A DNA stretch of 40,471 nucleotides, taken from Rhodospirillaceae bacterium. Lineage in GTDB: Bacteria > Pseudomonadota > Alphaproteobacteria > Rhodospirillales > Casp-alpha2. The position numbers were made by a program, and so were the translations under genes. The notes under the pieces were generated by a model that saw only the letters and a list, made by a program, of their open reading frames with translations, searched no databases and was not told the DNA's origin. Positions 8,973 through 18,187 of the stretch are shown here, in pieces. Numbering within the stretch: position 1 is the stretch's first letter; the number at the start of each line of letters is the position of its first letter. The stretch spans positions 1 through 40,471 of the forward strand of contig PALN01000052.1 in assembly GCA_002706405.1 (NCBI GenBank). Direction: 5' to 3'.

Positions 8973-10616
8973 ATGTTGCGCAAAGCCGACAGCTACGAAT
9001 CGCTTTACGATACCTTCGCCTGGACCATCCCGGCGCGTTTCAACATGGGCGTCGACGTCTGTGACAAGCACGCCGCGCGTGATGCGGACTTGCCGGCACT
9101 GATCGTCACGTCTTCCGAAAGCGATCTGGTGACCTACAGTTTCGGAGCGATCCGGGCCTTGTCGAACCAGGCCGCCAACATGTTCACGGCCCATGGACTG
9201 GTCGCCGGCGACCGCATCGCCGTGCTGCTGCCGCAGTCGGTGGAGGCCGCTTTGACCCATGTCGCGGCGTGGAAGGCGGGGCTGATCTCGATCCCCTTGT
9301 TCACCCTGTTCGGCGAGGACGCGCTCAGCTTCCGGCTTGCCGATTCCGGCGCCGCCGCCCTGGTCACGGACCGCGCCAATCTGCCCAAGGTCACGGCTCT
9401 GGCCGGCGCCCTGCCCGACCTCAAACGGATCTATGTCATCGACGCCGGAGCCGACGGCGCCGATTTTACGGATTTCTGGGGGGCGCTCGGCCGCGCGTCC
9501 GATGCGTTCCGGCCGGTCGATACCGCCGCCGACGACCCCGGGCTGATCATCTATACCTCTGGCACCACGGGCAATCCCAAGGGCGCGCTGCATGCGCACC
9601 GCTGCCTGCTCGGCCATCTGCCGGGAGTGGAAATGTTCCACAATTTCCTGGGCCAGCCAGGCGACCTGATGTGGACGCCGGCCGACTGGGCCTGGATCGG
9701 CGGGTTGATGAACACCCTCATGTGCGCCTGGCACCACGGCGTCCCCGTGGTCGCCCATCGCGCCCGCAAGTACGATCCGGAAGAAGCCTTGGCCCTGATG
9801 GCGCGCTTGGGCGTGCGCAATACCTTCATGCCGCCGACGGCGCTGCGTCTCATGAGCAAGCTGCCGTCACCCAAAGGTCGCCATACGCTTAACCTGCGCT
9901 CCGTCGCGTCGGCGGGCGAGCCCGTGGGGTCTGAACTGATTCAGTGGGGACGCGACGCCCTGGGCCTGACCATCAACGAATTCTACGGCCAGACGGAATG
10001 CAACGTCATCGTCGCAACCTCGGCCGGGATCATGGAGGCCAAGCCCGGCGCCATGGGCCGCCCTGCCCCGGGCCACGTGGTGGATGTCATCGACGGCGAC
10101 GGCAACATCCTGCCGCCGGGGCGCGAGGGCGATCTTGCCTGCCGGGCACCGGACCCAGTGATGCTGCTGGAATACTGGAACAACCCGGCGGCCACCCAGG
10201 CCAACCTGCGGGGTGACTGGTGGTGCATGGGCGACAGGGGCTACCGCGACGACGACGGCTATCTGTGGTTCGTCGGGCGCGGCGACGATGTCATTACCTC
10301 GGCCGGATACCGCATCGGCCCCGGCGAGATCGAGGATTGCCTGAGCCGCCATCCCGCGGTGCAGATGGCGGCCGTGATCGGTGTGCCCGACCCGGTTCGC
10401 ACCGAGGCCGTGAAAGCCTTTATCGTGCTGATGCCCGGCCATACCGGCGGGCCGGAGACGGAACAGGCCATTCGTGATTTCGTGAAAACGCGCCTGTCGT
10501 CTCATGAATACCCGCGGCAAATCGAATTCGTCGAGCAGTTGCCCATGACGGCGACGGGTAAGATCAGGCGCAAAGCCCTTCGTGATGCGGAAACGGCAAG
10601 ACAGGGCGGCATCTGA
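8973..10616 (+). CDS. AMP-forming acyl-CoA synthetase
   Basis: A 547-residue ligase of the ANL superfamily that activates a carboxylic acid to its acyl-CoA via an acyl-adenylate. The P-loop-like A3 motif IIYTSGTTGNPKGALHAH is near residue 190. The A5 motif NEFYGQTECN, A8 hinge GRGDDVITSAGYRIGPGEIE and the catalytic lysine motif A10 PMTATGKIRRKAL near the C terminus are all present. The ATG at 8973 follows a GGGAGG site; the open frame extends upstream to 8733 but overlaps the previous gene there. Sequence style is that of the acetyl/propionyl or medium-chain acyl-CoA synthetase group. Substrate chain length is not predictable by eye. Confidence 0.92.
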   Translation: MLRKADSYESLYDTFAWTIPARFNMGVDVCDKHAARDADLPALIVTSSESDLVTYSFGAIRALSNQAANMFTAHGLVAGDRIAVLLPQSVEAALTHVAAWKAGLISIPLFTLFGEDALSFRLADSGAAALVTDRANLPKVTALAGALPDLKRIYVIDAGADGADFTDFWGALGRASDAFRPVDTAADDPGLIIYTSGTTGNPKGALHAHRCLLGHLPGVEMFHNFLGQPGDLMWTPADWAWIGGLMNTLMCAWHHGVPVVAHRARKYDPEEALALMARLGVRNTFMPPTALRLMSKLPSPKGRHTLNLRSVASAGEPVGSELIQWGRDALGLTINEFYGQTECNVIVATSAGIMEAKPGAMGRPAPGHVVDVIDGDGNILPPGREGDLACRAPDPVMLLEYWNNPAATQANLRGDWWCMGDRGYRDDDGYLWFVGRGDDVITSAGYRIGPGEIEDCLSRHPAVQMAAVIGVPDPVRTEAVKAFIVLMPGHTGGPETEQAIRDFVKTRLSSHEYPRQIEFVEQLPMTATGKIRRKALRDAETARQGGI

Positions 10617-10668
10617 CCACCGGCCAGCCGAATGCGCTCGCGTCACCGCCGTCAATGGCGGGATTAAG

Positions 10669-10902
10669 TCAGGACGCCTGATCCACCCACTGAATGACGA
10701 AACCGTCGTCGGGCGGGAACCGCTCGGCGATCATCTCGCGGGCCGTATCCTCGTCGCTGGCGACGATGTCGTGAACCTGGGCATCGGCCCAGGAATCGTC
10801 AAAGAAAGAGTGAGATTGATTGTCCTTAACAAGGGATCGGACGTCCTTGTTGTAGATGGCGACTTCGAAGACCTTATCGCCGTCCTTGGTCGGGTGCCTC
10901 AT
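10669..10902 (-). CDS. Small conserved hypothetical protein (77 aa)
   Basis: A 77-residue acidic soluble protein reading from the ATG at 10900-10902. Its segments EVAIYNKDVRSLVKDNQSHS, DDSWADAQVHDIVA and AREMIAERFPPDDGFVIQWV resemble a small unnamed family I recall from Rhodospirillales. The frame stays open to 11109, but the upstream residues are basic and low quality, so the internal ATG is preferred. A candidate promoter lies at 11006-11033. It is convergent with the acyl-CoA synthetase gene. Function unknown. Confidence 0.7.
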   Translation of the reverse strand: MRHPTKDGDKVFEVAIYNKDVRSLVKDNQSHSFFDDSWADAQVHDIVASDEDTAREMIAERFPPDDGFVIQWVDQAS

Positions 10903-11005
10903 CGGCCAGCCCCTTTTTCCGCGCGCCTTCCGGATTTGTTTCCTCCGGGGCCGCTGCGTCCGCATCCGAAAGAAAAGCGCAGGCAGCGGATCGTCTTTTG
11001 TTATG

Positions 11006-11033
11006 ATTATGTGACAATCGTTGCCGCCGCCAA
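11006..11033 (-). promoter_or_regulatory. Candidate sigma70-type promoter for the 77-aa gene
   Basis: On the minus strand, TTGGCG (11028-11033) and CATAAT (11006-11011) are separated by 16 bases. The region 10903-11203 is a 301-bp gene-free stretch between divergent genes and is locally more AT-rich than its surroundings. I see no other feature in it. Assigned by inspection only. Confidence 0.35.
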
Positions 11034-11203
11034 CTTTGGTTGTCAATGAACGCCTTATATTCCTTCGATATATGCCGCTTAGCCGCGGAATTCCGCGGAT
11101 CATTTGCAAGCAGCCGGCGCGAATGACCGTTGTCCGCCCGCCGCCTCAAGCGACGAATCGACGAATATTGCCACCGCCAACCTTGCGCCCTTAAGGACTC
11201 TCC

Positions 11204-11821
11204 ATGCCCGCAACGATCGACTACTACTTCACCGTTACCTCGCCCTGGTCCTATTTGGGCGACGCGCGATTTCGCGCCATTGCCGACCGCCATGGTTGGC
11301 AGATCAATCACAAACCGGTCGATATGGGTGAGGTGTTCGCCGCCTCGGGGGGCTTGCCGCTGGCCAAGCGGCCGCCGCAACGGGTGGCCTACCGGATGAT
11401 GGAACTGAAACGCTGGCGTCGCCGATTGGACGTTCCCCTGACGTTGGAGCCGGCCTATTTTCCCGCCGCCGACAAGATGGCCCGGCGTCTGATTTTGGCG
11501 GCCAAGAACGACGGACTGGACGCCCCGCGATTGGGCGATCTGGTCCATGCCTTCATGCGCGCCGTCTGGGTCGAGGAAAAGAACATCGCCGATACGGCGA
11601 CCCTCGCCGCGATCATGGGTGCTGTGGGATTGGACAGCGGGCATCTGTTGGACCGTACGGACGCCGCCGATATTGTCGAAACCGAGCTGGCCTACACGGA
11701 ACAGGCCAAACGCATCGGCGTGTTCGGCGCGCCCACTTATGTGATCGACGGCGAATTGTTCTGGGGCCAGGACCGCCTTGATTTTGTGGAAGAAAAGGTG
11801 TCCGCTCAAGCCCATGGTTGA
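11204..11821 (+). CDS. 2-hydroxychromene-2-carboxylate isomerase family (DsbA-fold, kappa-GST-like)
   Basis: A 205-residue protein of the DsbA-like thioredoxin superfamily without the CxxC motif. The N terminus has TSPWSYLGDARFRAIADRHG, with the Ser that replaces the redox Cys in HCCA isomerases and kappa glutathione transferases. The C terminus has the family segment GVFGAPTYVIDGELFWGQDRL. HCCA isomerases act with glutathione in naphthalene catabolism, but most chromosomal members have unknown substrates. Its last 8 bases overlap the ChaC gene start, so the two are translationally coupled. The pairing of a glutathione-using enzyme with a glutathione-degrading one is meaningful. Confidence 0.88.
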   Translation: MPATIDYYFTVTSPWSYLGDARFRAIADRHGWQINHKPVDMGEVFAASGGLPLAKRPPQRVAYRMMELKRWRRRLDVPLTLEPAYFPAADKMARRLILAAKNDGLDAPRLGDLVHAFMRAVWVEEKNIADTATLAAIMGAVGLDSGHLLDRTDAADIVETELAYTEQAKRIGVFGAPTYVIDGELFWGQDRLDFVEEKVSAQAHG

Positions 11822-12386
11822 TGCCGCCGCGCTCAGCACCGTCGAATGGGTTTTCGCCTACGGCTCGCTCATGTGGAATCCGGGGTTCGACTGCCGGGAC
11901 CGCCGCTCAGCCGAACTTGACGGGTATCACCGGGCGTTCTGCATCTACTCCCATCATTATCGGGGCACCCCGGCAAAACCCGGTCTTGTCCTGGGGCTGG
12001 ATCAGGGGGGCCGGTGCCGGGGCATCGCCCTGCGCTTCAAGCCCGCGGACCGGGACGCCGTCGTCGCCTATCTGAACGAGCGGGAACTGACCGGATACGC
12101 CTACCAACCCGCGATCGTCGACATCGCCCTGGACGACGGGCAGCGGGTCGCCGCCTATACCTTCGTGACGGACCCGAACCATCCTCAATACGCGGGCGAC
12201 CTCGGCCCGGAGCGTTCGGCCGAATTGATCATGTCGGCCGCGGGAGCCAGCGGGCTGAACCGCGACTACCTGATGAACACTCTGAGCCACCTGGAAGGCC
12301 TGGGCGTGCGCGACGACGCCTTGCACGCCTTGCTGGCCCGCGTGCAGCACCTGACGGGCCTTCTCGACCAGGGCGGGGGAATTTGA
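11814..12386 (+). CDS. chaC: Glutathione-specific gamma-glutamylcyclotransferase (ChaC family)
   Basis: ChaC enzymes split glutathione into 5-oxoproline and Cys-Gly. This 190-residue protein has the substrate-binding motif VFAYGSLMWNPGF (about residues 13-25), the segment YHRAFCIYSHHYRGTPAKPG, and the catalytic glutamate region YLNERELTGYAY. It ends with the usual helical segment NRDYLMNTLSHLEGLG. The ATG at 11814 lies inside the last codons of the upstream isomerase gene. An earlier in-frame ATG at 11778 is unlikely because it would deepen the overlap and add unconserved residues. Confidence 0.92.
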   Translation: MVDAAALSTVEWVFAYGSLMWNPGFDCRDRRSAELDGYHRAFCIYSHHYRGTPAKPGLVLGLDQGGRCRGIALRFKPADRDAVVAYLNERELTGYAYQPAIVDIALDDGQRVAAYTFVTDPNHPQYAGDLGPERSAELIMSAAGASGLNRDYLMNTLSHLEGLGVRDDALHALLARVQHLTGLLDQGGGI

Positions 12387-12568
12387 TGGCGCGCCCGCCC
12401 GAATGCCTCTCCGCCCCGTGCCGCCCGACGTGGTAAGATTCACCGGTCGATAAGGAAAGTTTAAGGAATTCCTGGTCAAATTCACGGTTAACGGCGGGTG
12501 AATATCCCGTCGACGGCGGGCCATTGGCCCGAATGGCTGGCAATCCCGCCGGATAACGGAGCAAGGCA

Positions 12569-12859
12569 ATGGCTGAAGACACCGCCCCCGAAGAGAAAAC
12601 GGAAGCCGAAAAGGTTCACGCACTCTACGACGTTCAGGTGGAAATCACCGCTGTCCTCGGGACGGCGGAGATGCCGATCAGCCAGATCCTGAAGCTTGGC
12701 CGAGGTGCCGTCGTGGAACTCAACCGCACGGTCGGCGAGAACATCGAAATCCACGCCAACAACCGATTGGTCGCCAAGGGCGAGGTCGTGGTGGTCGAAG
12801 ACCGCCTGGGCGTCACCCTGACCGAAGTGCTGAAGATCAGCCAATCTCTTAAACAGTAA
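12569..12859 (+). CDS. fliN: FliN-type flagellar motor switch protein
   Basis: FliN forms the lower C-ring of the flagellar switch with FliM and FliG. The 96-residue protein is one SpoA domain with a short charged N-terminal tail. Hallmarks are LYDVQVEITAVLG, ISQILKLGRGAVVELNRTVG, and NRLVAKGEVVVVEDRLGVTL. Length matches short alphaproteobacterial FliN. The start ATG is preceded by GGAG. No other flagellar gene is visible in the window. The 182 bp upstream (12387-12568) hold no gene, and I found no convincing sigma28 or sigma54 site there. Confidence 0.93.
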   Translation: MAEDTAPEEKTEAEKVHALYDVQVEITAVLGTAEMPISQILKLGRGAVVELNRTVGENIEIHANNRLVAKGEVVVVEDRLGVTLTEVLKISQSLKQ

Positions 12860-12916
12860 GGCCGCTTGAATGCCCCGTCCTGACAAGGCCGGGCCCCTGG
12901 AGTAAAGGCAACTGCC

Positions 12917-13120
12917 ATGGCCACCGACAGTGAAATCTACCGTGCCGCCAATCTGTTGATTCAGGAATTCGGCGATATGGCGCCCATCGGCGCACAAGTG
13001 AAAGCAGACCAGATGCAGGACCGGGGCGACCGGTCCGCGCGTTCCGTCTGGCTTCGCGTCGCGCGGGCGACCCAGGAACTACTGTCCGATTCCTCGCCCG
13101 ACCACGCCACCCTGAACTGA
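12917..13120 (+). CDS. Small hypothetical protein (67 aa)
   Basis: A 67-residue soluble protein with a good ATG and nearby purine-rich site (AAAGG). The composition is helical: SEIYRAANLLIQEFGDMAPIGA, then QMQDRGDRSARSVWLRVARAT. I recall similar short proteins in Rhodospirillales, but no function is known. It follows fliN after 57 nt on the same strand and may be co-transcribed with it. Confidence 0.65.
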   Translation: MATDSEIYRAANLLIQEFGDMAPIGAQVKADQMQDRGDRSARSVWLRVARATQELLSDSSPDHATLN

Positions 13121-13132
13121 CGCCCGCCTCGG

Positions 13133-13585
13133 CTAACCGTCTTCTTCCAACGGTCGCGCGATGTCGCGCGGGCTGATCATCGTCATCGCCCGACCGGGAT
13201 CGACCATGGAAATGAAGTAAGACTTGAGGAAACTGTCGGCCAGCACCGCCGACTGCCGCAATCGTTCACCCGCCGTCACCAGACGGTCGATCCCCTGGGT
13301 CTCTTCCAAAGCCCGGTTGACGGTTTCCGCATTGCCCACAAGATCGGCAAATCGCGGCTGGCGGGTTGCCGTATCGGATTCCAGATCACCGGCGGCGCCC
13401 TGATCTTCCGCTTGGCCCAAGGCCTCCGCTTCGAGACCGCGTGCCAAGCTGGCCGCACGAATTTCGATCCTGGTATCGCGCGCTTCCGCCGCGCGCTGCC
13501 TGTTCAGGCGCGCGGCAAGGTCTTCCTGCACCTCGTTCTTGGACAGGATGCGGTCGATACCAGAGCCGGAAACAATCTCAACCAT
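13133..13585 (-). CDS. Hypothetical protein (150 aa)
   Basis: A 150-residue soluble protein, not recognised. The first half is strongly helical and charged (EDLAARLNRQRAAEARDTRI), followed by an acidic linker. The second half has NAETVNRALEETQGIDRLV and DSFLKSYFISMVDPGRAMTM, which could pack as a helical bundle. There is no signal peptide. It is convergent with the fliN-67-aa pair, 12 bp from its end. Position near fliN makes a flagellar role conceivable, but nothing in the sequence proves it. Confidence 0.6.
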   Translation of the reverse strand: MVEIVSGSGIDRILSKNEVQEDLAARLNRQRAAEARDTRIEIRAASLARGLEAEALGQAEDQGAAGDLESDTATRQPRFADLVGNAETVNRALEETQGIDRLVTAGERLRQSAVLADSFLKSYFISMVDPGRAMTMISPRDIARPLEEDG

Positions 13586-13683
13586 GCCCTGAATATGGGC
13601 GTATTTCTTGGTTAATGCGAGCCCTCAGAACGATCTTCACGCAGCTTTGAAGTATCCCGTGCAATGCCTTAAGAGAGGGGATC

Positions 13684-14295
13684 ATGGTATTGTTTCGCAT
13701 TCCCAACCGGTCGAGGCCCCCTGCCCCCATGCCCCATTTCCTTCGCACGCCCTCCTTGCTCCTGACCCTGCTTTTCGTAACAGGGGTGATGCTGATGCTG
13801 GCGGCGACGCCGGCCCGGGCCGACGGCGGCCTGCTCGATACCATGCTGCAATCCGCCAAGGACGCGCCGGCAAAGCTCTATGAAGGCAAGGCCAAGACCT
13901 ACAGCGCCGGGGTCATGACGCCGGAAGTGCTGACGGCCTGCCTGATTCTGGCCCACCGCATCGACGCCGTTGCCACCGACGTCGCGGCGGCGAAAGGAAC
14001 GATCCGCGATCTGGACGGCCGGATTCAGGAGGCCGGGCCGCGCCTGCAACATCAGGCGATGGCCGCCCTGACGGACCAGGAGCGGCGCAAGACCTACGAA
14101 GCCCAGGTCACCGAGTACAACGCCTGGGTCGAGGAACGGCGCACCTCGGTCGAGGCCCACAACCGCCAGGTCCGCCTGTATTCGGAAATGTCGGGGCGCT
14201 TCAACGGGGAATGCAACGGTCGCGCCTATTACCCAAGCGACCTGGACACCGTCAAAGGCAGCTTGCCGCCCGACGTCGCGGCGCGGCTGCCATAA
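13684..14295 (+). CDS. Secreted hypothetical protein with helical body
   Basis: A 203-residue protein whose hydrophobic stretch LLLTLLFVTGVMLMLAATPARA looks like a Sec signal peptide ending at ARA. The ATG at 13684 has a strong GAGGGG site 4 bases upstream, giving an unusually long signal n-region; ATG 13729 is an alternative that gives a standard signal (188 aa). The mature part is rich in long helices (RIDAVATDVAAAKGTIRDLD and KTYEAQVTEYNAWVEERRTS), possibly a short coiled coil, with two cysteines. Probably periplasmic. Function not recognised. Confidence 0.65.
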   Translation: MVLFRIPNRSRPPAPMPHFLRTPSLLLTLLFVTGVMLMLAATPARADGGLLDTMLQSAKDAPAKLYEGKAKTYSAGVMTPEVLTACLILAHRIDAVATDVAAAKGTIRDLDGRIQEAGPRLQHQAMAALTDQERRKTYEAQVTEYNAWVEERRTSVEAHNRQVRLYSEMSGRFNGECNGRAYYPSDLDTVKGSLPPDVAARLP

Positions 14296-14307
14296 CACCT
14301 CGGACCG

Positions 14308-15000
14308 TTACGGACTGAGCGTCAGCACATCGCCGTTCACCCGGTAGCCGCCCAGGCGGCCGAGGAAACTCATGCCCAGGAGCGAGCGTTTCATCTCGGC
14401 TCCGTTGACCGACGCCCGCACATCCTTGACCGCGATGGGACCGATGCGGATTTCGTCCAGCCGAACGGGTGCCCCCGTGACCGTGCCGTTGGCGGTTTGA
14501 TAGATACGGTTGAAGCTGAGGGATTTCAGGTCGAAGCCCAGGCGTTCTGCGTCGCGCGGGCTGAGCACCACCTCGCTTGCCCCCGTATCAACCAGGAACC
14601 GGATGGCCACGCCGTTGACCAGGGCTTCGGCGACGAAATGGCCATGGTCGCCGGCGCGGATGGCGACATCGCCGACGGGCGTTTCCTGGGCCCGATGGGG
14701 CAGCAGTTCGCCGGTCAGGCGGCTGCCCAGGGCCTGGAACTCGGCGCGGAAGGAATAGCCCAACAGCAGCACGGCCCCGAGCCCGACCCAGATGGCGGCA
14801 TGGCGCAGCGCCTGGCGGGCCTGAAAGCGGCCATGGGCGATGGCCGCCCCGCCGATCACGGCGACCAGCAGCAGGGCCTGGGTCAGTTGGATCTGCTCGC
14901 CGCGAGAGGTCAGCGCATCGGGGAACTGCAGCGCCAGGAACAGGACCAGCCCGGCCAAGGCCAGACCGATCACGATCATCAGGATGACGGAACGTCTCAT
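14308..15000 (-). CDS. Membrane-anchored retropepsin-like aspartic protease (TIGR02281-like)
   Basis: A 230-residue protein with three hydrophobic N-terminal segments (about residues 4-26, 37-57 and 70-87) and a C-terminal clan AA protease domain. The active-site motif FLVDTGASEVVLS lies near residue 136-148. The flap-like segment TANGTVTGAPVRLDEI and the closing motif SLLGMSFLGRLGGYRVNGDV complete the domain, which would dimerise as in retropepsins. The family is common in alphaproteobacteria and of unclear substrate. It is convergent with the secreted 203-aa protein, with 12 bp between the stops. Confidence 0.87.
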   Translation of the reverse strand: MRRSVILMIVIGLALAGLVLFLALQFPDALTSRGEQIQLTQALLLVAVIGGAAIAHGRFQARQALRHAAIWVGLGAVLLLGYSFRAEFQALGSRLTGELLPHRAQETPVGDVAIRAGDHGHFVAEALVNGVAIRFLVDTGASEVVLSPRDAERLGFDLKSLSFNRIYQTANGTVTGAPVRLDEIRIGPIAVKDVRASVNGAEMKRSLLGMSFLGRLGGYRVNGDVLTLSP

Positions 15001-15025
15001 GGCAGATGGGCCGGCGGTCGCGCCG

Positions 15026-15283
15026 TCACGTCTTTGCGGGCGCCGGCAGGACGCAGCGGAACACGCTGACGCTCGACTGCACGAACAACAGGGACGATTG
15101 GCGCGGGCTGGTCATCACATGTTGGGCATGGCGCCCCAGGGTCTGACAGTAATTTTCGGCTTTCACCTCGGCGACGAAAAACTGGTTCGCCGCATGCTCG
15201 ATGGTGATTTCCTCACCGGTCTTCTCGACGACCGTACAGGCGCCGAGCAAGGCGAGCACAGCGATGGCGATGGTCTTGCGCAT
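15026..15283 (-). CDS. Small lipoprotein (85 aa)
   Basis: An 85-residue protein starting at ATG 15281-15283 with GGGAGAGGACC just upstream. The signal MRKTIAIAVLALLGAC ends in a lipobox LGAC with lipidated Cys16. Two further cysteines (about residues 46 and 77) could form a disulfide in the mature protein. Probably anchored in the outer or inner membrane. Function not recognised. It lies 25 nt before the aspartic protease gene on the same strand, suggesting co-transcription. Confidence 0.7.
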   Translation of the reverse strand: MRKTIAIAVLALLGACTVVEKTGEEITIEHAANQFFVAEVKAENYCQTLGRHAQHVMTSPRQSSLLFVQSSVSVFRCVLPAPAKT

Positions 15284-15369
15284 GGTCCTCTCCCGTTCCG
15301 GCGCGATGGCAGACGGAAAGACTAGCATATTTTCGGGCAGGATTAAGGCCGTCGCGCGGTCCGGGGGTG

Positions 15370-16092
15370 TTAGCGCCCGGTCTTCTTCCGCCACGCCGCG
15401 TAATCGGCCTTTGCCTTCGCGGTCGTCGCGGGGTAGAGGCCGATCACCGCCCGGCCCTTCTTCACCTCCTCGGTGACGAAGTCCTCGAAGGCGGTCATTT
15501 CGGTCGCTTCCTTGGCGATGGCGTCGGCCAGATGGATCGGAATGACGCAGACCCCCTCGTCGTCGCCGACGATCACGTCGCCGGGGAACACGGCGACATC
15601 GCCGCAGCCGATGGGGCCGTTCAGCTCGATCGCCTGATGGCGGGTCAGGTTGGTCGGGGCCGAGGGCCGGTTGTGATAAGCGGGAATGTCCAGGTTGCCG
15701 ATCTCGGGCGCGTCGCGGAACCCGCCGTCCGAAACCACACCGGCGCAGCCGCGCATCATCAGGCGGGTGACCAGGATCGAGCCGGCCGAGGCGGCGCGCG
15801 GGTCCTTGCGGCTGTCGATCACCATGACATGGCCCTTGGGGCATTCCTCGACGCCGACGCGCTGCGGATGCTTGGGGTCCTGGAACACGGAAATGGCGTT
15901 CAGGTCTTCCCGCGCCGGGATGTAGCGCATCGTGTAGGCCTGCCCGACCATGTTGCGGCCTTTTGGCGACACCGGATGGACGTCCTGGATGAACTGGTTC
16001 TTCAGGCCGACCTTGAACAGCGCCGTGCACAGCGTCGCCGTGGACACGTTCATCAGCAGGTCGCGGGTTTTCTTTGTCAGCTTCTTGGCCAT
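15370..16092 (-). CDS. RraA-like protein / class II HMG-CHA-type aldolase
   Basis: A 240-residue member of the RraA / 4-hydroxy-4-methyl-2-oxoglutarate aldolase superfamily. Catalytic members cleave branched 4-hydroxy-2-oxo acids or decarboxylate oxaloacetate using Mg2+. The conserved active-site motif is DGGFRDAPEI (the Arg-Asp pair), and the swivelling-domain strand is PGDVIVGDDEGVCVIP. A longer C-terminal helix than RraA proper favours the aldolase-like branch over the RNase E regulator. It lies beyond a repeat element downstream of the IlvD/Edd gene. Its role in the same catabolic route is inferred. Confidence 0.85.
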   Translation of the reverse strand: MAKKLTKKTRDLLMNVSTATLCTALFKVGLKNQFIQDVHPVSPKGRNMVGQAYTMRYIPAREDLNAISVFQDPKHPQRVGVEECPKGHVMVIDSRKDPRAASAGSILVTRLMMRGCAGVVSDGGFRDAPEIGNLDIPAYHNRPSAPTNLTRHQAIELNGPIGCGDVAVFPGDVIVGDDEGVCVIPIHLADAIAKEATEMTAFEDFVTEEVKKGRAVIGLYPATTAKAKADYAAWRKKTGR

Positions 16093-16127
16093 CAGGCTCT
16101 CCCATCAGGAAAGTTTAAAGACAGTCG

Positions 16128-16229
16128 CCCCCTCACCCTGCCCCTCTCCCCCTCCGGGGGCGAGGGAACGCCCCCTGAAAGGCCGGGAAAATCTCCCTCT
16201 CCCTTCGGGAGAGGGTCGGGGTGAGGGGT
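16128..16229. repeat. Palindromic REP-like intergenic element
   Basis: The outer arms CCCCTCACCC (16129-16138) and GGGTGAGGGG (16219-16228) are perfect inverted repeats. Between them are two hairpins: CCCCC-TC-CGGGGG near 16149-16160 and CCCTCTCCC-TTC-GGGAGAGGG near 16196-16215. The C/T-rich left half and G/A-rich right half can pair along much of their length. This is the common proteobacterial intergenic repeat style built of CCCTCACCC and CCCTCTCCC blocks. It separates the IlvD/Edd and RraA-like genes and may end transcription or stabilise mRNA. Confidence 0.75.
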
Positions 16230-16248
16230 CATACTAAAGCACGGCGTC

Positions 16249-17991
<1,743 letters not shown>

Positions 17992-18009
17992 AGTGGTCGC
18001 ACGTCCTGA

Positions 18010-18171
18010 TCAGGAAAAACCATCCGCCAAAGCGAACATGAAAACGATCAACGCCGCCCCGATAAGAACACCGGCGACGCCGGGCACGATGCCGTAAAAG
18101 TCGCTCTCATGGACGCCTTCCTCTTCAAGGTCGTCGTGCAGTTCTTCGGGCGTGGTGAGGGGATTGCTCAT
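18010..18171 (-). CDS. 53-residue single-pass membrane protein in the TRAP operon
   Basis: A short gene starting at ATG 18169-18171 with a good GGAGG site 5 bases upstream and ending in TGA at 18010-18012. The protein begins MSNPLTTPEELHDDLEEEG, a very acidic N-terminal half. One hydrophobic segment follows, IVPGVAGVLIGAALIVFMFA (residues 28-47), with a short tail. It is packed 16 nt after the TRAP permease gene and 18 nt before the dehydratase gene, so the spacing is that of a real operon member. The predicted topology has the acidic head in the cytoplasm. It may be a TRAP accessory subunit, but no family is recognised. Confidence 0.75.
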   Translation of the reverse strand: MSNPLTTPEELHDDLEEEGVHESDFYGIVPGVAGVLIGAALIVFMFALADGFS

Positions 18172-18187
18172 GTGACCTCCACTGGAC

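Noticed and set aside
12387..12568. Sigma54 or sigma28 promoter for fliN
   Set aside because: The best TGGC-like and TTAAG-like strings do not have the required second element at the right spacing.
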